Counted from the stretch's first letter, positions 35,044 through 44,974 are shown. The stretch: 64,000 bases of DNA from Alphaproteobacteria bacterium (GCA_025934695.1 JAICWS010000004.1:1-64000); one strand, 5' to 3'. Numbers and translations: made by a program. The notes: generated by a model from the sequence alone, not told the origin.

Positions 35044-35381
35044 TTTTTGAGCCGGGGGATTGAAGGCCTGCCGGCATTAAACACACACTCTGACGTAAAC
35101 ATACCCTCGAGTGCCGGGGGTAATATTATGAATAACGCACCATATACGCCGACCCCGATTCTGTCAATAGTCATAATCCGCGCGCTTGCTCAAAAACGCC
35201 GCATCCGTATGAGAAAAAATCCGCCTCTTTTTATTTTCCGTAATCATAAAATGAAATTTCTATTTTTCCGTAATCACACTTTCGGTTTGACTGAATATGA
35301 AAAAAGTGAGATGTTCTCCCGGCAATTCGCCGTCGACTCAAAGACTGGCGGGAAATTTCAGAAAAAAGGGTGTCGCTTATA
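35044..35381. other. AT-rich intergenic control region with paired direct repeats
   Basis: This gap between divergent genes holds the minus-strand promoter at 35139-35167 and two direct copies of TTTTCCGTAATCA (35234-35246 and 35264-35276) exactly 30 bp apart, close to three helical turns. They may be binding sites for a regulator of the ankyrin gene. I see no small ORF with a credible start. Confidence 0.45.
35139..35167 (-). promoter_or_regulatory. Promoter of the small lipoprotein gene
   Basis: On the minus strand, TTGACA (35167-35162), a 17-base spacer and TATGGT (35144-35139), about 108 bases before the lipoprotein start. Confidence 0.5.
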
Positions 35382-37616
35382 ATGTGTGCCTGGTTCTCGA
35401 ATATGTTCAATAAAGACGCGCAAGTCCCGCCGCCGGCGGCATCGGCGCCGCATGTCGATGAAATTCCAGCGACTTATCATCCGCTGAAGGGCAGCTTCTT
35501 CCGCACGCAGGAATATCCGCAAGTCGACGCGAATAACCAGGCCACCGGCAAATGCTGGCTGGAAGCGGGCGTGGACCCGAAGACCGGCACCTGGGTGCTC
35601 TGGCAAAAAGACATCCGCACGACCGACGATCCGCTGACCGACAAAAAGGCCACGATCATGAGCTCGCGGATCCTGGCTGAAAAAAGCACCTTCGTGAATT
35701 GCTATGACCAGATGGTGACTTTCGAACAGTCGCAGCAGTCACTCGGCATGCAGCCGCTGCCAAATAAATCTCCCGGCAAGATGGGCGGCGATTATTTCCG
35801 CCAGTTCGCCTGGCGCGAAGGGCTGATGAACAGCCGCTCGGGCCGCCTTTATCCGGTCCAGGGCGACGATGTCAACATCAACACCAATAACTTTTTCGAC
35901 GCGGCGGACATCGAGGCGCGCAAGGAATATCTCGAGCGCCTGCGCGCCGAGCAATATGTTCCGGTCGCCATCACGCTCCCCCAGACCGACTGGAAAAAAG
36001 CCTATGAAGCCAACAAGACGCAGGTCGACACGCGCCTGAATGGCCTCATCCACAAATTCGGCGACAATAAGGAGAGCTTCGATCTCGCGCTGCAGGTCAT
36101 CGGCCAAGAAACGCCCGAAGTGATCTATGCCTTCCTCCAGCGAGGCTTCAACCCGAAGATTTTCGAAGCCGAGCCCGACAAGCACTTCGCAATCGTGAAG
36201 GCGGCCATCGACCGCCAGGGCATCGACCCGCTCAACCTGATCTCGGAAGCCGGCATGAGCTTTCAGGTCTGCAGCCAGGGGCAGACGCCGCTGGAAGTGG
36301 CCTTGCAGGAACATCATTACTCGCACCTGCACGTCATGCTGTCGCGGGACGGCGCGCAGCTGGTGAAATTCGCCGACGAAACCGGCGTCATGCCGGCGGT
36401 CGCCGCGATGATGCTGCAGGACAACCAGGCCTTCCGCATGATGTATCTCGAGGGCATCGATTTCGACGCCGCGGACAAGGCTGGCTGGTACGTCATCCAC
36501 CATGCCGTTGCGCAGAACTTCATGCAGGGCATTTACGCCTGGCTGGACGAAGGATTGTCGGTCGATGCTTCGGTAAAGGGCACGGAGTACACGCCCTTGT
36601 CGATCGCGAAGCACCAGCATAACCAGGCGATCGCCGACTTCCTGCTCAAGCACGGCGCCAATCCGAATGCGCCCGAGATCGCGGATGCGGCCGCAGTGGC
36701 TGCCCAGACATCGAAGGACGCGGTGGCGGCAGCTCCGGTTGCCGATTACAACATCGCGATGCTCAACAGCGGCGCGACCAATGACGAGATACTGGCTTCC
36801 GCCAAGGCCTTTGTCGCCGCGGGCGGCAACCTGAACCAGGTGGACGCCAAAGGCAAATCGCTGTTCGAAATCTGCTGGACCAACCAGAAGCCGAAGGCCG
36901 ACCTCAACCGCCGCCTGCTGATGCCCGAACTCGCCGGTCTCGGCGCGGATCCGGGCGCGCAGCTGCCCGACGGCTCGACGGCGCTGAACCGCGCGGTCGG
37001 CGGCGCGTCGCTTGACCTCGAATATGTCCGCGCCCTCGCGCCACTGACGGCGAACGCCAATGCGGCCGACGCCAAGGGCAATACCGTCCTCCACGCCATT
37101 CAGCTCAACAACAGCGAACAGGTGGGCCTCTCCGCGCAGGTGGACGCGCTTTTGAAATTATTTCCGACGCTCGACGTCAACGCGCAGAACAAGCAGGGCT
37201 TAAGTCCGCTCGGCCTCGCGATCCGTCTCGATCGTTCCCAGACCCTTAAACTGTTCCAGGCCGGCGAGCAGCAGCCCGACTGGACGCAATCGACCCAGGC
37301 CGGCTGGTCGTATCTCGACCTCGCCTTCACCAAGGCCTGCGCGAAAGAAAGAATTCCGGGCTGCCCCAAGGCGGACCGCGTTATGGCGGCCACCGACAAG
37401 ACGCGCGGCCTCGTGCTCGACATGCTCGACCAGGCGCCGCCGGACCAGGGAGCGAACCTGAATGCGGTCATCAACCGTCCGCGGCCCGACGGCCAGACGC
37501 TGATCGACGCGATGACGTCGGAATCGGCGCCCGCGGACTCGATCGACCGGCTCAAGAAATTCAACGTGCTCAAAGGGCCCGTTGCGAAACCAAAACTGAC
37601 GATCTCACCACCTTAG
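35382..37616 (+). CDS. Large ankyrin-repeat protein
   Basis: A 744-residue protein. Residues 1 to about 190 are not repetitive and contain two or three Trp-rich stretches (KCWLEAGVDPKTGTWVLW). From about residue 210 to 730 there are ankyrin-like units, several degenerate: GQTPLEVALQEHHYSHLHVMLS, YTPLSIAKHQHNQAIADFLLKHGANPNAP, GNTVLHAIQLNNSEQVGL, GLSPLGLAIRLDRSQTLKLF. There is no signal peptide. The frame also offers a GTG at 35370, but AAGGG is too close to it; the ATG at 35382 is more likely. Located just before a TelA-like gene on the same strand; a scaffold or sensor role is inference. Confidence 0.75.
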   Translation: MCAWFSNMFNKDAQVPPPAASAPHVDEIPATYHPLKGSFFRTQEYPQVDANNQATGKCWLEAGVDPKTGTWVLWQKDIRTTDDPLTDKKATIMSSRILAEKSTFVNCYDQMVTFEQSQQSLGMQPLPNKSPGKMGGDYFRQFAWREGLMNSRSGRLYPVQGDDVNINTNNFFDAADIEARKEYLERLRAEQYVPVAITLPQTDWKKAYEANKTQVDTRLNGLIHKFGDNKESFDLALQVIGQETPEVIYAFLQRGFNPKIFEAEPDKHFAIVKAAIDRQGIDPLNLISEAGMSFQVCSQGQTPLEVALQEHHYSHLHVMLSRDGAQLVKFADETGVMPAVAAMMLQDNQAFRMMYLEGIDFDAADKAGWYVIHHAVAQNFMQGIYAWLDEGLSVDASVKGTEYTPLSIAKHQHNQAIADFLLKHGANPNAPEIADAAAVAAQTSKDAVAAAPVADYNIAMLNSGATNDEILASAKAFVAAGGNLNQVDAKGKSLFEICWTNQKPKADLNRRLLMPELAGLGADPGAQLPDGSTALNRAVGGASLDLEYVRALAPLTANANAADAKGNTVLHAIQLNNSEQVGLSAQVDALLKLFPTLDVNAQNKQGLSPLGLAIRLDRSQTLKLFQAGEQQPDWTQSTQAGWSYLDLAFTKACAKERIPGCPKADRVMAATDKTRGLVLDMLDQAPPDQGANLNAVINRPRPDGQTLIDAMTSESAPADSIDRLKKFNVLKGPVAKPKLTISPP

Positions 37617-37678
37617 ATTGCACTTCGAACTATAGTTTAACCCTTTAACATTATAACAACGGTAATAGGAGAATACAG

Positions 37679-38983
37679 ATGGCAGACCAACCCCAACCCG
37701 AAAAGCCCACCCTTACGGATGCGGCGAATTCCAGCTTCCAGATTACGGTCGGCACTCCCGCGAACGGCAATACGGCGCTGACGCCCGCCGCCCCCACTAA
37801 CGTGACGACCGCCGATGCTTCCGCAGGCGGCCTCAGCTACAAGACGGCCACCCCGGAAGAAAGGGCGAAAATCGACCAGATCATCGCCAGCATCGACCTG
37901 ACGAAATCCGACAGCATCATCGCGCTCGGCGCACAGGAACGCGAAAAGCTTGCGACCCTGGCCGACCAGGTCCTCGACAGCGTGCAGCCCAACGCGAAAC
38001 TCGCGTTCGTGGAAGCGCTGAAAGAACTGATCGACTGCGTCAAGGCGAACTCGCTCGACGAGATCAAGAAGCGCATCCAGAGCGGCGGCATGAAAAACGC
38101 CCTGCACAAACTCGGCCAGGCGCTCCCCTTCGGTCACCACGATCCGCTCGCCGATTCGAAAGAGATGATCGAGAAGTTCATGACCGACATCACCAACTCG
38201 CGCAAGGTCATCCATGAAATGACCGACAAGCTGATGGTGCAGAAGGACGAACTCGACAAAAACTTCGCGCGCATCAATGCTCTTGGCTACAACATCACCG
38301 AAGCAGCCCAGGACATGCGCATCGTCCGCGCCGCCTCAGCCGAGTTCATCGACCGTGTCAACGACGGCCGTGTCACGACGCTGGCGGACCTGCAGAAGGC
38401 CGCCAACGCGACCGGCCGCAGCGACGATATGCAGAAGTACCAGGAAGCGCAAGCGAACTGGAACAACCTGCGCGTCGTCGACGGCGACCTGCTCGGTTCC
38501 ATCAACGTCTACGACATGAACGTCGCCAACCTGGCATTCACGAAGCAGGCGAACCTGCAGAACCGCATCCAGACGGCGACCACCCTGACCACCACAATCG
38601 CCGAGTGGAAGACGCAGCTCGCCATCTTCGCCGTCGTTGCGACCGAAAATACGGCCGCGGCGCTGCTGAACACCGCAGCTGACCTGACGTCGAAATCCGT
38701 CGCGCAGAACAAAGACCTGTTCGACACGCTCGTCGACATGGAAATCGGCCGCAGCGCGAAGGGCACCTTCAACCTGCGTCAGATTATCGACACGCAAAGC
38801 GCGATGGCGGCCAAGCTCGAAGGCGTCGGCGAAAAGGTCGAAGCGCAGTTCGATCAGCTCGCGAAAGACAAGGTCGCGCTCGAACAGAGCTCGGCGGACT
38901 TCCGCAAGCGCGTCACGAACGTCTACAGCAAGGGCGCCGTCCTCGGCACGGCCACGCCCGCTCCCAAAGGACCCGGCGCTTAA
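37679..38983 (+). CDS. TelA-like protein (toxic anion resistance family)
   Basis: A 434-residue cytoplasmic, almost entirely helical protein. The block DSIIALGAQEREKLATLADQVLDSV and the later coiled regions with AEWKTQLAIFAVVATENTAAAL and DLFDTLVDMEIGRSAKGTF match the TelA/KlaA family. TelA proteins are linked to tellurite and chemical-stress phenotypes and often neighbour VWA or Ter genes, but their biochemical role is not established. GGAGA is 7 bases before the ATG. The N-terminal 60 residues are disordered. The VWA, MoxR and ankyrin genes nearby fit a stress-associated gene set. Confidence 0.72.
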   Translation: MADQPQPEKPTLTDAANSSFQITVGTPANGNTALTPAAPTNVTTADASAGGLSYKTATPEERAKIDQIIASIDLTKSDSIIALGAQEREKLATLADQVLDSVQPNAKLAFVEALKELIDCVKANSLDEIKKRIQSGGMKNALHKLGQALPFGHHDPLADSKEMIEKFMTDITNSRKVIHEMTDKLMVQKDELDKNFARINALGYNITEAAQDMRIVRAASAEFIDRVNDGRVTTLADLQKAANATGRSDDMQKYQEAQANWNNLRVVDGDLLGSINVYDMNVANLAFTKQANLQNRIQTATTLTTTIAEWKTQLAIFAVVATENTAAALLNTAADLTSKSVAQNKDLFDTLVDMEIGRSAKGTFNLRQIIDTQSAMAAKLEGVGEKVEAQFDQLAKDKVALEQSSADFRKRVTNVYSKGAVLGTATPAPKGPGA

Positions 38984-39008
38984 AGCCAGGCCCAGGAGGC
39001 ACAGAAGA

Positions 39009-39045
39009 AGGCAGGCTGGTTCGCTCCAGCCTGCTTTTCTTTTTT
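39009..39045 (+). terminator. Strong terminator after telA-like gene
   Basis: Stem GCAGGCTGG/CCAGCCTGC (39011-39019, 39026-39034) followed by TTTTCTTTTTT, 28 bases after the stop. Confidence 0.92.
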
Positions 39046-39053
39046 GGCACAGT

Positions 39054-39079
39054 GCCACCCCGGCCTTCGCCGGGGTGGC
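39054..39079. repeat. Palindromic repeat (GCCACCCCG family)
   Basis: A perfect 11-bp stem GCCACCCCGGC / GCCGGGGTGGC with loop CTTC, between the telA terminator and the end of the convergent SIS-domain gene. The same unit occurs near 60053, and a relative forms the arms at 19385-19483. Confidence 0.75.
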
Positions 39080-39108
39080 AAGGGTTGTGAGATCGCTCAA
39101 GAACGGGA

Positions 39109-40659
39109 TTATTTTCTGCGCTTTTTCAGGCTGTCGACGGTCATCAGCACGACCGACTGCGACGGCGTCATGCGTTCGGCTTCCTCGAACAGCTGGTGGC
39201 AAATGTCTTCGTAGGAATAGCCCAGCACATTCTGGTGATGCAGCAGGTAGTCGACATAGCGGATTGCGCGGTCGATCAGTTTTTTGTTGCTGGGCTTGAC
39301 CCAGGTCATGACGTTGCTTTCAAAGCGGCCGTGGCGGCCCATGACGAGCGTCGAATGCATGTTGAGCGCGGTTTTTAGGAACAGGTGCTCGAACAGCGGG
39401 TGCAGCCCGCGCACGTTCACCGCATGGCGCAGCTTGCCGAGATTAAAGACCATCTCGTCGCCCTGACGCGTAATGCTGAAAATGTGGAGCTTCTTCGGCG
39501 CGACGAGCGCTTCGCGCTGGGCCAGGGCCTGCGCGGAAAAGTCGAAGCCCAGCAGCCGTTCGCGGCCGGCCACGGCTTTCAGATTGTCCCACTCGATCGC
39601 GAAGGGCTCGCGCAGCAAGATGGTCATCCAGGCTTCGTGCGGCGTCGCGGCTTTCGGGAAACGCAAATACGATAAGGACGGCACGCGGGCCGGATCGTTC
39701 TGGTTCTCGAAGGCGCGGAGCGAAAAAGTGGGCGAACGCTCGGTCGTATCGGTCAGGATGGTAATGCCATATTCGTCGGTTTCGTAGAGGACGAAGTCGC
39801 CGTTGGCGTAATGACGCGACTCTTCCTCGATAAAGGGCGCCAAAAACGAAAAATCCGCCGCGCGCAGGAATTTTTGCAGATCGGCGATGTCGGGGGCGGC
39901 GACGCCCGTACTGGCGGCGCGCAAGAGCGCGGAACCCGCGCCGAGCATCAGCGCGGTGCTGGATTGCAGGCGCGTCGAGCCCGACAGCGACATGGGGCCG
40001 ACGAAGAGGCAGATCTTTTCGATCTTCTTGTTCTCGAGGACGCGGCGCGATCGTTCGACCTGCTCGTGCAGCACGTGGTCGGGATTGGAATAGAGGAACC
40101 AGGGTTTGCGCGACGAAACCTTTGTCGCCTCTTCGGTAGCACCGATGACGGAAGGCGTTTCGCCGCCCTCGGTGCAACTGACCAGCAGGTCATGCGGGCC
40201 GAAGCCGATCTCGCGCAACTGCCGCGCGCCCCATTCGGGATGATCCTCGAAGTTTTCGATGGAATGGACGAGGGCGAGATCGCCGCCGCTCATAAATCCT
40301 AAGACCCGGTCGGCCTCGGGCCGGCCGCGGTGCATGTGACGCCAGACATATTCGATCGACATCGACAGACGGCCCGTCGCGCCGCAGCCGTAAAACAACA
40401 CGCGGTTCCCGCCCTTGAACGTGTCGCGGATGGCCTCTTCGAGGCGCTTGAGCTCGCCCGCTTTCGCCGCGACGTCCGCAACCACGCCGACGTCGATGTC
40501 CTTGAGGATGGACAGGGCGGCGGGAATGTCGTTCCGCGACAACTCCGCCAGCTCGTAGGTGAGGGGATGGCGCTGTTCCGTCGGCAGGTTGCCGAGCTGG
40601 AAGTCGCCTGCCACCTTCAGGAATTCTTCGGCTTTCCGTCGCGCTTCGGATATCGTCAT
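39109..40659 (-). CDS. SIS-domain protein, MurQ/GCKR-like
   Basis: A 516-residue protein related to N-acetylmuramic acid 6-phosphate etherase and glucokinase regulatory protein. The phosphosugar loop YGCGATGRLS (about residue 92) and PMSLSGSTRLQSSTA (about residue 228) match the MurQ blocks. The length is well above bacterial MurQ (about 300 residues), nearer to the two-SIS GCKR layout, with a C-terminal half of uncertain fold. It may bind or convert an amino-sugar phosphate, for example in cell-wall recycling. Its start overlaps the M3-peptidase stop by 4 bp, so the two are translationally coupled. Confidence 0.75.
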   Translation of the reverse strand: MTISEARRKAEEFLKVAGDFQLGNLPTEQRHPLTYELAELSRNDIPAALSILKDIDVGVVADVAAKAGELKRLEEAIRDTFKGGNRVLFYGCGATGRLSMSIEYVWRHMHRGRPEADRVLGFMSGGDLALVHSIENFEDHPEWGARQLREIGFGPHDLLVSCTEGGETPSVIGATEEATKVSSRKPWFLYSNPDHVLHEQVERSRRVLENKKIEKICLFVGPMSLSGSTRLQSSTALMLGAGSALLRAASTGVAAPDIADLQKFLRAADFSFLAPFIEEESRHYANGDFVLYETDEYGITILTDTTERSPTFSLRAFENQNDPARVPSLSYLRFPKAATPHEAWMTILLREPFAIEWDNLKAVAGRERLLGFDFSAQALAQREALVAPKKLHIFSITRQGDEMVFNLGKLRHAVNVRGLHPLFEHLFLKTALNMHSTLVMGRHGRFESNVMTWVKPSNKKLIDRAIRYVDYLLHHQNVLGYSYEDICHQLFEEAERMTPSQSVVLMTVDSLKKRRK

Positions 40660-42683
40660 GCGCGCTTCCGCTTTGTGCCGTCAACGATGCCCGCGCCGCG
40701 CAGCATGGCCGCAGGCGTCGCGTCGCGGCCGCGGTATTCGCGGTACAGATCCGAGGGATCGCCGCCCGCGCCGCGGCGGTACAGCTCCGCGAGACGCTTC
40801 GACCAGGTTTTGGCGTAAGGCGCTTTCTCGAACGGCTCGAACCCGTCGTCGGCATGTTCCTGTGCGATCAGGTAATTGACGTAGCCCGCCGCATAGGTGC
40901 TGTGCGCATCGCCGAACAGGTGGTCGAAGCGCGCGAGCGGGTAGGCGCGGATATGGTCGGCATAGGGGCTTTTCAGCGCGACCGATTTTTCCAGCGCCGC
41001 GTCGCCCTGGTATTTTTTCGGGTCGATGGAGTGGAAGGCAATGTCGCGCAGGCTGTTCTGCACCAGCTTCAGGATGTTCCGCGCCTCGAAATGCGCCTTG
41101 GAGCCGACGAGAGCGTCGATCAGTTCGCGCGGCGCGGGCCTGCCGGTATCGACATGGAGCGCATGGGCCTGCAGGTTTTTCTTCAGCAGCGCCCGGTGTT
41201 CGTTGACCGTCGAATGAAATTCCACATAGTCCTTGGGCGCTGCCGTCCCCAGGAGCGACGGGTATTTCACGTTCGTGCCCAGGAGCCCATGCAGCGCATG
41301 GCCCATTTCATGATAGAAGGTGACATACTGCGAGACGCCGACGAGCGCGGGCTGGCCTTTTGTCGGCTTGGCGATATTCATGTTGAAGATCACGATGTTT
41401 GGTCGGTCTTCCGCCTTCGCCTGGATCTGGCCCATCCAGGCGCCGCCGCCCTTCACGCCGGGCCGCGCGAAGACATCGATATGCAGGATGCCGACCTCGC
41501 GCCCCTCGTTGTCGCGGACGTCGAAGGTCTGGATGTCGGGATGCATGGTGGGGTATTTTGCCGACTTGCCAAATTTCAGTCCGAAGACATGGCCGGCCTC
41601 CGCGAACAACCCGTTCAGCACGTTGCCGAGCTCCAGATATTTGGAGAAGCCGTTGGCGTCGAAATGGTACAGCGCCTGGCGCTGGCGCGTCGCCCAATGG
41701 GACACATCCCAGGGTTTCAGTTTCAAAGGACCGCCGTTGCGGGCGGAGAATATTTCCAGCGCGCGCATGTCGGCGTCGAATTTTTTCAGCGCCGGCGCGC
41801 CGACGCCGGACAGGAAGCGGCGAATTTCGCGCAAGTCCGTCTTCATCATGCGCGAGCGCGCGAAATCGGCGTAATGTTTATAGCCCACGAGCTGCGCGTA
41901 TTCGTGGCGCAGCTGTAGCATTTTCTTTATGACCGGCCGGTTGTCGTGCGGCGCTTTCGTGCCCAGTCCATTGAGCGCGTCGAAGATCTTCTTGCGGAAG
42001 GACGCGTTTTCAGCGCGTTCCAAAAGCTCGTCGACGAGCAGGCGTTCGGGCGTCACCAGCCAGCCTTTTTTTCCGCGCCTGCGGGCGTCGGCGGCGAAAC
42101 TGTCGACTTGGCCCGGGGAAAGCCCGGCGAGTTCGCGCCGGTCAGTGATTAGGATGGCCTGCTTTTCGGGCGCGGCACGCATGTTGTCGGTGAACTTTTG
42201 CGCCAGCGAAATAAGCTGCTCGTCGATTTTGCGGATTTTCTTTTGGCCCGCCGGCGTCAGTAGGGCGCCGTTCTGCTCGAACGACTGGTGCAGGTGCTTC
42301 AAGATCGCCTTGTCGTCTTCGTCGAGTTTCAGCCGTCCGCGCGCGTCATAAACCTGCCGGAACAGCCGGCCCAGTTCCTTGTCCTGGAAGACCGTCTTTT
42401 TCATGGCGGCGACCCGGATGCTCGCTTTCTCGTCAATCTTGGCCAGTTCCTTCGTGTAGGCGTTCGCCGTCAGGTTGCCCAAAATCCGCATGATCGCGCC
42501 GACCTCCTCGAACAGGCTGTCGAGCGGCACGATGGTATTTTGAAAGCTCGCCGGCGCACGCTTGATCCTGGCCACATGCGCCGTCACTTTAGCCAGCGCG
42601 GCGTCAAGGGCCGGCAGGAAATGCGCCACGCGGATCTTGCGAAAATCGGGAATGCGGCCGCGGGCGATCAGGGGGTTTTTCAT
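40656..42683 (-). CDS. M3-family metallopeptidase (oligopeptidase A / Dcp-like)
   Basis: A 675-residue thimet-type zinc peptidase that degrades oligopeptides in the cytoplasm. The zinc motif FYHEMGHALHG is at about residues 461-471, and the surrounding helical shell has the expected length. There is no signal peptide. Peptidyl-dipeptidase versus endopeptidase specificity cannot be told here. Coupled by an ATGA overlap to the SIS-domain gene, suggesting joint peptide and amino-sugar recycling (inference). Confidence 0.9.
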   Translation of the reverse strand: MKNPLIARGRIPDFRKIRVAHFLPALDAALAKVTAHVARIKRAPASFQNTIVPLDSLFEEVGAIMRILGNLTANAYTKELAKIDEKASIRVAAMKKTVFQDKELGRLFRQVYDARGRLKLDEDDKAILKHLHQSFEQNGALLTPAGQKKIRKIDEQLISLAQKFTDNMRAAPEKQAILITDRRELAGLSPGQVDSFAADARRRGKKGWLVTPERLLVDELLERAENASFRKKIFDALNGLGTKAPHDNRPVIKKMLQLRHEYAQLVGYKHYADFARSRMMKTDLREIRRFLSGVGAPALKKFDADMRALEIFSARNGGPLKLKPWDVSHWATRQRQALYHFDANGFSKYLELGNVLNGLFAEAGHVFGLKFGKSAKYPTMHPDIQTFDVRDNEGREVGILHIDVFARPGVKGGGAWMGQIQAKAEDRPNIVIFNMNIAKPTKGQPALVGVSQYVTFYHEMGHALHGLLGTNVKYPSLLGTAAPKDYVEFHSTVNEHRALLKKNLQAHALHVDTGRPAPRELIDALVGSKAHFEARNILKLVQNSLRDIAFHSIDPKKYQGDAALEKSVALKSPYADHIRAYPLARFDHLFGDAHSTYAAGYVNYLIAQEHADDGFEPFEKAPYAKTWSKRLAELYRRGAGGDPSDLYREYRGRDATPAAMLRGAGIVDGTKRKRA

Positions 42684-42861
42684 GGTTCAACTCGTTTGCG
42701 TCCTGGTTTTTCAAATCGTAGAACGTGCGGCCGGAAAACGCAAATTATAATAAAATCAAAAGCTTGCGTTTAATTCGTGCGGCGCCCCAAGAACGACCTC
42801 CTCCATTAAATTAATTTAATGCCAGCGCGCATGGTTAACGGACTTGTCGCGTAACATATAT

Positions 42862-42867
42862 TATAAT
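42862..42867 (+). promoter_or_regulatory. -10 box of M10 protease gene
   Basis: A perfect TATAAT about 57 bases before the start codon. The matching -35 region (CGGACT at 17 bases) is poor, so an activator or another sigma factor may be involved. Confidence 0.35.
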
Positions 42868-42923
42868 GAAAACAGGGGAGGCGCCGCGGCAGGGGCGTGC
42901 TCAAGGGAAAAGGGTAAGAAGAA

Positions 42924-44960
42924 ATGACAACAACGACAACCCCGGGGGTTTTGCCGTCATACGTGGTTCCGGCACTCAACAGCGGTACATCCTGGATCCA
43001 GATTGATCCAAGCAACGTCAATCCGACCAACATCACCTATACCTACTGGAATGCCACGCCCGTCTACGACACGGACCCGTCGGAAAATAGCCAATTCGAG
43101 GCCTTTACGCCGACGATGGTCGCGGCGGTCGAAGCCTGCCACACCTACCTTAGCAATATCGCCAATGTCACTTTTAGCCAAGTGACGGATCCGGGACGGT
43201 CCGATGAGGCCGGGCAGGCGGCGATACAGGTCGGCTATGGCATGGCGAACATCGACCCGAGCGCCGAGGCCTATACCTATTATCCCGACCCAACCGATCC
43301 AAATGTCGGCGAAGGCGGCGACGTCTGGGCGAACGTAGTCTATTTCAACGAAAACGCCCAAGGCGTATCCGACGGAACCGCGCACGTCGTGCCTGACGAT
43401 TACGACTGGATGACGCTGTGGCACGAAACCGGCCATGCGCTGGGCCTCAAGCACCCGTTCAACGACGGCTCGGGCGATCCGCCGTTTTTCCTGCCGCGCT
43501 CCGTCAATAGCGACCAGTATTCGATCATGTCCTATACGCATTCGACGCATTACGAGTACAAGGACCTGTCGGGCCACATCCATGACGTCTATCCCGAAAC
43601 CTATATGCCGGACGATATCGCGGCGATCCAGGCGATCTACGGCGCCAACACCACCTACAATACGGGCGACGATACGTACGACCTCTCGCAGTACGCCGAC
43701 CATGTCGAGACGATCTGGGACGCGGGCGGCAATGACACGCTGGACGGCTCGGGCCTCACGACGAACGAAACCATCAACCTGACGCCGGGCGGCTACAGCA
43801 CGATCAACAACGACGATCATCTCACGCAGCTGACCGAAATCAGCCAGAACTTCGCCATCGCCTATGGTGCGGTGATCGAGAACGTCACCACCGGCTCGGG
43901 CAACGACACCGTCTACGACAACAGCGCGGACAATAACATTCAGACCGGCGCGGGCAACGACACCATTTGGCTGAGCACCGGGAACGACACGGTCGGCGCG
44001 GGCGACGATAACGACATCATTCATGCCGGCGCCGGCAACGAGAGCATCGACGGCGGCAACGGCACCGATACCGTGTTCTTCGCCGGCGCCTCGACGGGCT
44101 ACGTGGGCGATGGAAGCGGGCAGAACCTGATGGACACCAGCGGCCATACCTATACGCTGCTGAACGACGAAACCTTGAAGTTCACGGACGGCACCTTCAA
44201 CGGTGCGACCGCGCTCGCAGACCAGACGCTGACCGGCGGCGTCCTGGCAGATAAACTCTACGGCGGTTTGGGCAACGATGTCATTTCCGGCGGCGCCGGC
44301 AACGACACGCTCTACGGCTATTCCGGCGACGACACGCTCGACGGCGGCCCGGGCAGCGATGTCATGTATGGCGGCGCGGGCAACGACACCTATTTCGTCG
44401 ATAGCACCAGCGACCATTGCATCGATATTTCCGGCGTCAATGGCGGCATCGACACGGTCATTTCCTCGGTTACCTATACGCTCGGGGCATATCTCGAGAA
44501 TCTGACGCTGACGGGATCGGCCAACATCAACGGCACCGGCAATTCGCTGAACAACGTCATCATCGGCAACAGCGGCAACAACCTCCTCAACGGCTCCAGC
44601 GGCAATGACACGCTCGACGCCGGTACGGGGCTGGACACGCTGACCGGCGGGACGGGGGCGGATACCTTCCACTTCCAGGCCGGACAGGCAGGCGTGGACA
44701 GTGTCAAGGACTTCCACCTCACCCAGGGCGACGTCATCGACATCAGCAACGTGCTGACGAACGATGGTTACGCCGGCGGTTCGCTGGCGAATTGGGTGGA
44801 ATTCACCGTGGGCGCGACGAGCACGACGACGGTCATGAGCATCGACGCGACCGGCACCGGCACCGCCTTCGCGGCCGTCGCGACGCTGACCGGCGTCACG
44901 GCCGCGACGCTGCCCAGCGCGGATGTCCTCGAGAATACCTATCACCAGCTTATCGCGTAG
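42924..44960 (+). CDS. Serralysin-type M10B metallopeptidase with RTX repeats
   Basis: A 678-residue secreted protease. The catalytic site HETGHALGLKH (about residues 166-176) has all three zinc histidines, and the Met-turn is SIMSYTH (about residue 201). RTX nonapeptides (GGAGNDTLYG, GGAGNDTYFVD) run from about residue 245, and one unit with LENLTLTG is shared with the giant RTX protein at 7096-12714. The C-terminal block DSVKDFHLTQGDVIDIS is the peptidase M10 C-terminal/type I secretion module. There is no N-terminal signal peptide, as expected for an ABC-exported substrate; its exporter is not in the window. Confidence 0.93.
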   Translation: MTTTTTPGVLPSYVVPALNSGTSWIQIDPSNVNPTNITYTYWNATPVYDTDPSENSQFEAFTPTMVAAVEACHTYLSNIANVTFSQVTDPGRSDEAGQAAIQVGYGMANIDPSAEAYTYYPDPTDPNVGEGGDVWANVVYFNENAQGVSDGTAHVVPDDYDWMTLWHETGHALGLKHPFNDGSGDPPFFLPRSVNSDQYSIMSYTHSTHYEYKDLSGHIHDVYPETYMPDDIAAIQAIYGANTTYNTGDDTYDLSQYADHVETIWDAGGNDTLDGSGLTTNETINLTPGGYSTINNDDHLTQLTEISQNFAIAYGAVIENVTTGSGNDTVYDNSADNNIQTGAGNDTIWLSTGNDTVGAGDDNDIIHAGAGNESIDGGNGTDTVFFAGASTGYVGDGSGQNLMDTSGHTYTLLNDETLKFTDGTFNGATALADQTLTGGVLADKLYGGLGNDVISGGAGNDTLYGYSGDDTLDGGPGSDVMYGGAGNDTYFVDSTSDHCIDISGVNGGIDTVISSVTYTLGAYLENLTLTGSANINGTGNSLNNVIIGNSGNNLLNGSSGNDTLDAGTGLDTLTGGTGADTFHFQAGQAGVDSVKDFHLTQGDVIDISNVLTNDGYAGGSLANWVEFTVGATSTTTVMSIDATGTGTAFAAVATLTGVTAATLPSADVLENTYHQLIA

Positions 44961-44974
44961 GAAAGCAGCTGCAA

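Noticed and set aside
42957..44945. 662-codon open frame antisense to the M10 protease
   Set aside because: The sense strand has the zinc motif and RTX repeats; the antisense lacks any family signal.
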